Below are positions 45,214 to 48,797 of a stretch of DNA of 48,797 nt, in pieces. Source of the DNA: CAYQAJ01 sp964415245 (GTDB lineage: Bacteria > Planctomycetota > Planctomycetia > Pirellulales > Pirellulaceae); the NCBI GenBank assembly GCA_964415245.1, contig CAYQAJ010000005.1, positions 1 through 48,797 of the forward strand, written 5' to 3'. The notes below the pieces were generated by a model. The model worked only from the letters and a program-made list of their open reading frames with translations. It ran no database searches and was not told the origin of the DNA. The position numbers and the translations under genes are program-made. Position 1 is the stretch's first letter, and every line of letters begins with the position of its first letter.

Positions 45214-45932
45214 AGAACGTGTTGGGCTTGCTGATCGCGGTGTCGCTGGCGTTCGTCGCCGCCGTGCTGAACCTGAAATACCTCGAGCGCAAATCGCAGG
45301 ACGTCGAAACGGTGGCGTTTCTGGCGGTCGGCGACGGCGTGCGGATTCGACAGGGCGACACGTTCCAGGAATCCCAATTCGTTCCCGTCGAGATTCCCCG
45401 CCTGCACGCCGGAAACCTCCAGCAATCGGCCGTATTGTACGCCGATCGGCACACGGTAACCGGTATGAAATCGGTCCGTGGCTACGAGGGGAGCGAAATC
45501 ATCCTCCGCCAGGATTTGAAAACCCCGCCGGCCGAAATGTCGCTGCAGGAAAACGAACGAGTGATGTGGATACCGGTGGACGTGAACACGTTCGTGCCGT
45601 CGCTCGTGGTGCCGGGCGATTTCGTTTCGTTTATCGTGGCCAAACAGCGAGCGCTTCCCGATCCGGAATCGGACGAGGCCATTAGCGGGACGTCCGTTTC
45701 CGGCGCCAGCGAGATCGTGGGCCCCTTTCGCATCGTATCGCTGGGAGGCCGGCTGGGAAGCAGCGACGTATTCCGCGCGTCGGGCGAACGCAATGCACAA
45801 GAAAATGTCATGGGGATCGCCGTCAAAATGCAAGGCGACGAGCTCGAACCCAAGGCCCAGAAACTGTTCAGCCGCTTGCAGCAGAGTGGCTTCCGCCAGG
45901 CGGGCGTCCTGCTGCACCCGCGCAAACCCTGA
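45210..45932 (+). CDS. cpaB: Flp pilus assembly protein CpaB/RcpC family (SAF domain)
   Basis: 240 residues from the ATG at 45210, with CCAGGAGA upstream, overlapping the previous stop by 4 bases. MKNVLGLLIAVSLAFVAAVL is the N-terminal anchor. It is followed by a SAF-like beta-clip domain: GVRIRQGDTFQESQFVPVEI, then RGYEGSEIILRQDL and VMWIPVDVNTFVPSLVVPGD. CpaB/RcpC proteins sit in the periplasm near the secretin and are thought to help build or stabilise the outer-membrane pore. No secretin gene is in this window. Confidence 0.85.
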   Translation: MKNVLGLLIAVSLAFVAAVLNLKYLERKSQDVETVAFLAVGDGVRIRQGDTFQESQFVPVEIPRLHAGNLQQSAVLYADRHTVTGMKSVRGYEGSEIILRQDLKTPPAEMSLQENERVMWIPVDVNTFVPSLVVPGDFVSFIVAKQRALPDPESDEAISGTSVSGASEIVGPFRIVSLGGRLGSSDVFRASGERNAQENVMGIAVKMQGDELEPKAQKLFSRLQQSGFRQAGVLLHPRKP

Positions 45933-46013
45933 CAACCACCGTCGCCTCTCGCTCCGCGCGAGGCCGTCCCCCGCCGCTCGCACAAACTGAAACCGATCCG
46001 TCAGGCCGCCATC

Positions 46014-48005
<1,992 letters not shown>

Positions 48006-48089
48006 GTTGGTTATTTTTCCGCTCTGGGTGATCGTGAACGAGCGGAGTTTGCATCCGGCCGCCTACAACATGTCGCCAGTAAATCAGCA

Positions 48090-48797
48090 ATGCCAGCAGC
48101 GGTAATCTGGATCAGCAGCGCCTTGATGGGAGCGGCGGCCGCCGTGCTGGCGTGGTCGTGCCGCGACTGGACGAGGTCCGCGCTGAACGTCGTCGAAGCC
48201 GACGTGGGCGACAAGCTGCGGGCGATGCGCATTACGACCAGCCGCTTGCGCTGGTATTTGGGTGCCTGGGTCTACCTGATGCTGGTGACCCTGTTCGGTT
48301 TCTGGATCGGTTACGGCAGCCCGATCTTCGGAATCCTGGGCGTCGTGCTGATGGGGCCGCTCCCGTGGTACATCCTGCGGCGGATGGCCCATTCGCGCAG
48401 ACAGAAGATCGAGGACCAGTTGGCCGCCAGCATGACGACGCTTTCGGGGGCGATTCGCGCCGGCTTATCGTTGGCCCAAGCGCTGGAGATTCTAGCCGAA
48501 CAATCTCCCAAGCCGATCAGACTCGAGTTCCAGCACATCGTGCGGCAGTACGGCATGGGAAAACCCCTCGATCAAACTTTGCGGGAAGCCGAGGAGCGGC
48601 TCCGCAGCGACAACTTCTCGATGTTTGCCGCCGCGATGCTGGCCAGCCGCGAAAGCGGCGGCCGGCTGAACGAGACCATCGAGCGAATCGCCCAATCGGT
48701 GCGCGAGTTCCAGCGCCTCGAGCGGAAGATCGAGTCCGAAACGGCCCAGGCCCGCAAGTCGGCCATTTACATGGCGCTGGCCCCGCCCATGATTCTG
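48090..48797 (+). CDS. tadB: Type II secretion F-family protein, TadB-like, 3' partial
   Basis: 236 residues up to the window end; the frame is still open. The ATG at 48090 is the only sensible start in frame. The N terminus has a membrane helix (VIWISSALMGAAAAVLAW), then a second hydrophobic pair (YLGAWVYLMLVTLFGFWIGY, IFGILGVVLMGPLPWYIL). The GspF-type domain follows: EDQLAASMTTLSGAIRAGLS, LAQALEILAEQSP, and SMFAAAMLASRESGGRLNET. TadB is an inner-membrane platform protein that works with CpaF; its partner TadC is expected just downstream. 84 bases without a gene separate it from the FHA-CpaF stop. Confidence 0.88.
   Translation, partial: MPAAVIWISSALMGAAAAVLAWSCRDWTRSALNVVEADVGDKLRAMRITTSRLRWYLGAWVYLMLVTLFGFWIGYGSPIFGILGVVLMGPLPWYILRRMAHSRRQKIEDQLAASMTTLSGAIRAGLSLAQALEILAEQSPKPIRLEFQHIVRQYGMGKPLDQTLREAEERLRSDNFSMFAAAMLASRESGGRLNETIERIAQSVREFQRLERKIESETAQARKSAIYMALAPPMIL

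Overview
The window looks like a GC-rich planctomycete chromosome, probably of the Pirellulales type. The main evidence is the paralogous families: a PSCyt1/DUF1549/DUF1553 cytochrome-like protein followed by a DUF1501 Tat protein, an HzsA-related beta-propeller protein with CxxCH motifs, Tat-exported Gfo/Idh/MocA and UxuA-like proteins, and very large eukaryote-like WD40/TPR proteins. This is inferred from protein families; there is no rRNA or marker gene to place it more precisely.

Layout. 1-4.5 kb: the tail of a carboxypeptidase-regulatory-like protein, a sulfite-oxidase-type molybdoprotein and a Na/Pi cotransporter. 4.5-6.75 kb: a gene graveyard with an IS3 OrfA remnant, a truncated secreted peptide, one copy of a ~300 bp repeat, one copy of a 94 bp palindromic element, a SWIM/Hsp70 chimera and an AAA ATPase stub. 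6.9-18.1 kb: the DUF1553-DUF1501 pair, the HzsA-related protein, a Gfo/Idh/MocA oxidoreductase and a mannonate dehydratase-like protein. 18.5-20 kb: more decay, with a frameshifted coiled-coil protein, a hairpin terminator and the second copy of the ~300 bp repeat carrying a short-chain dehydrogenase tail. 20.06-35.36 kb: a two-gene translationally coupled unit. The first gene is a Ser/Thr kinase carrying three TIR/DUF4062-like modules. The second is a 4270-residue nSTAND1 ATPase with a membrane segment, WD40 propellers, a PDZ-like domain, a jelly-roll, an F5/8-type discoidin-like segment and a long alternating array of TPRs and a repeated carbohydrate-binding-like module. 36.2-48.8 kb: a formylglycine-generating-enzyme-like protein, then a Tad/Flp pilus operon: CpaF, two Flp-like pilins, CpaA prepilin peptidase, TadE/TadG-like proteins, a membrane protein, CpaB, a second FHA-fused CpaF, and TadB running off the end.

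The most interesting unit is the kinase-TIR / giant nSTAND pair. It has the architecture of a sensing and signalling (possibly immunity or programmed cell death) device: a soluble kinase with TIR-like adaptors coupled to a membrane-spanning STAND ATPase. The predicted outside portion, some 3700 residues, looks like a ligand-binding and scaffold array. The repeated module in that array also occurs in the middle of the DUF1553 protein at 6.9-10 kb in this same window.
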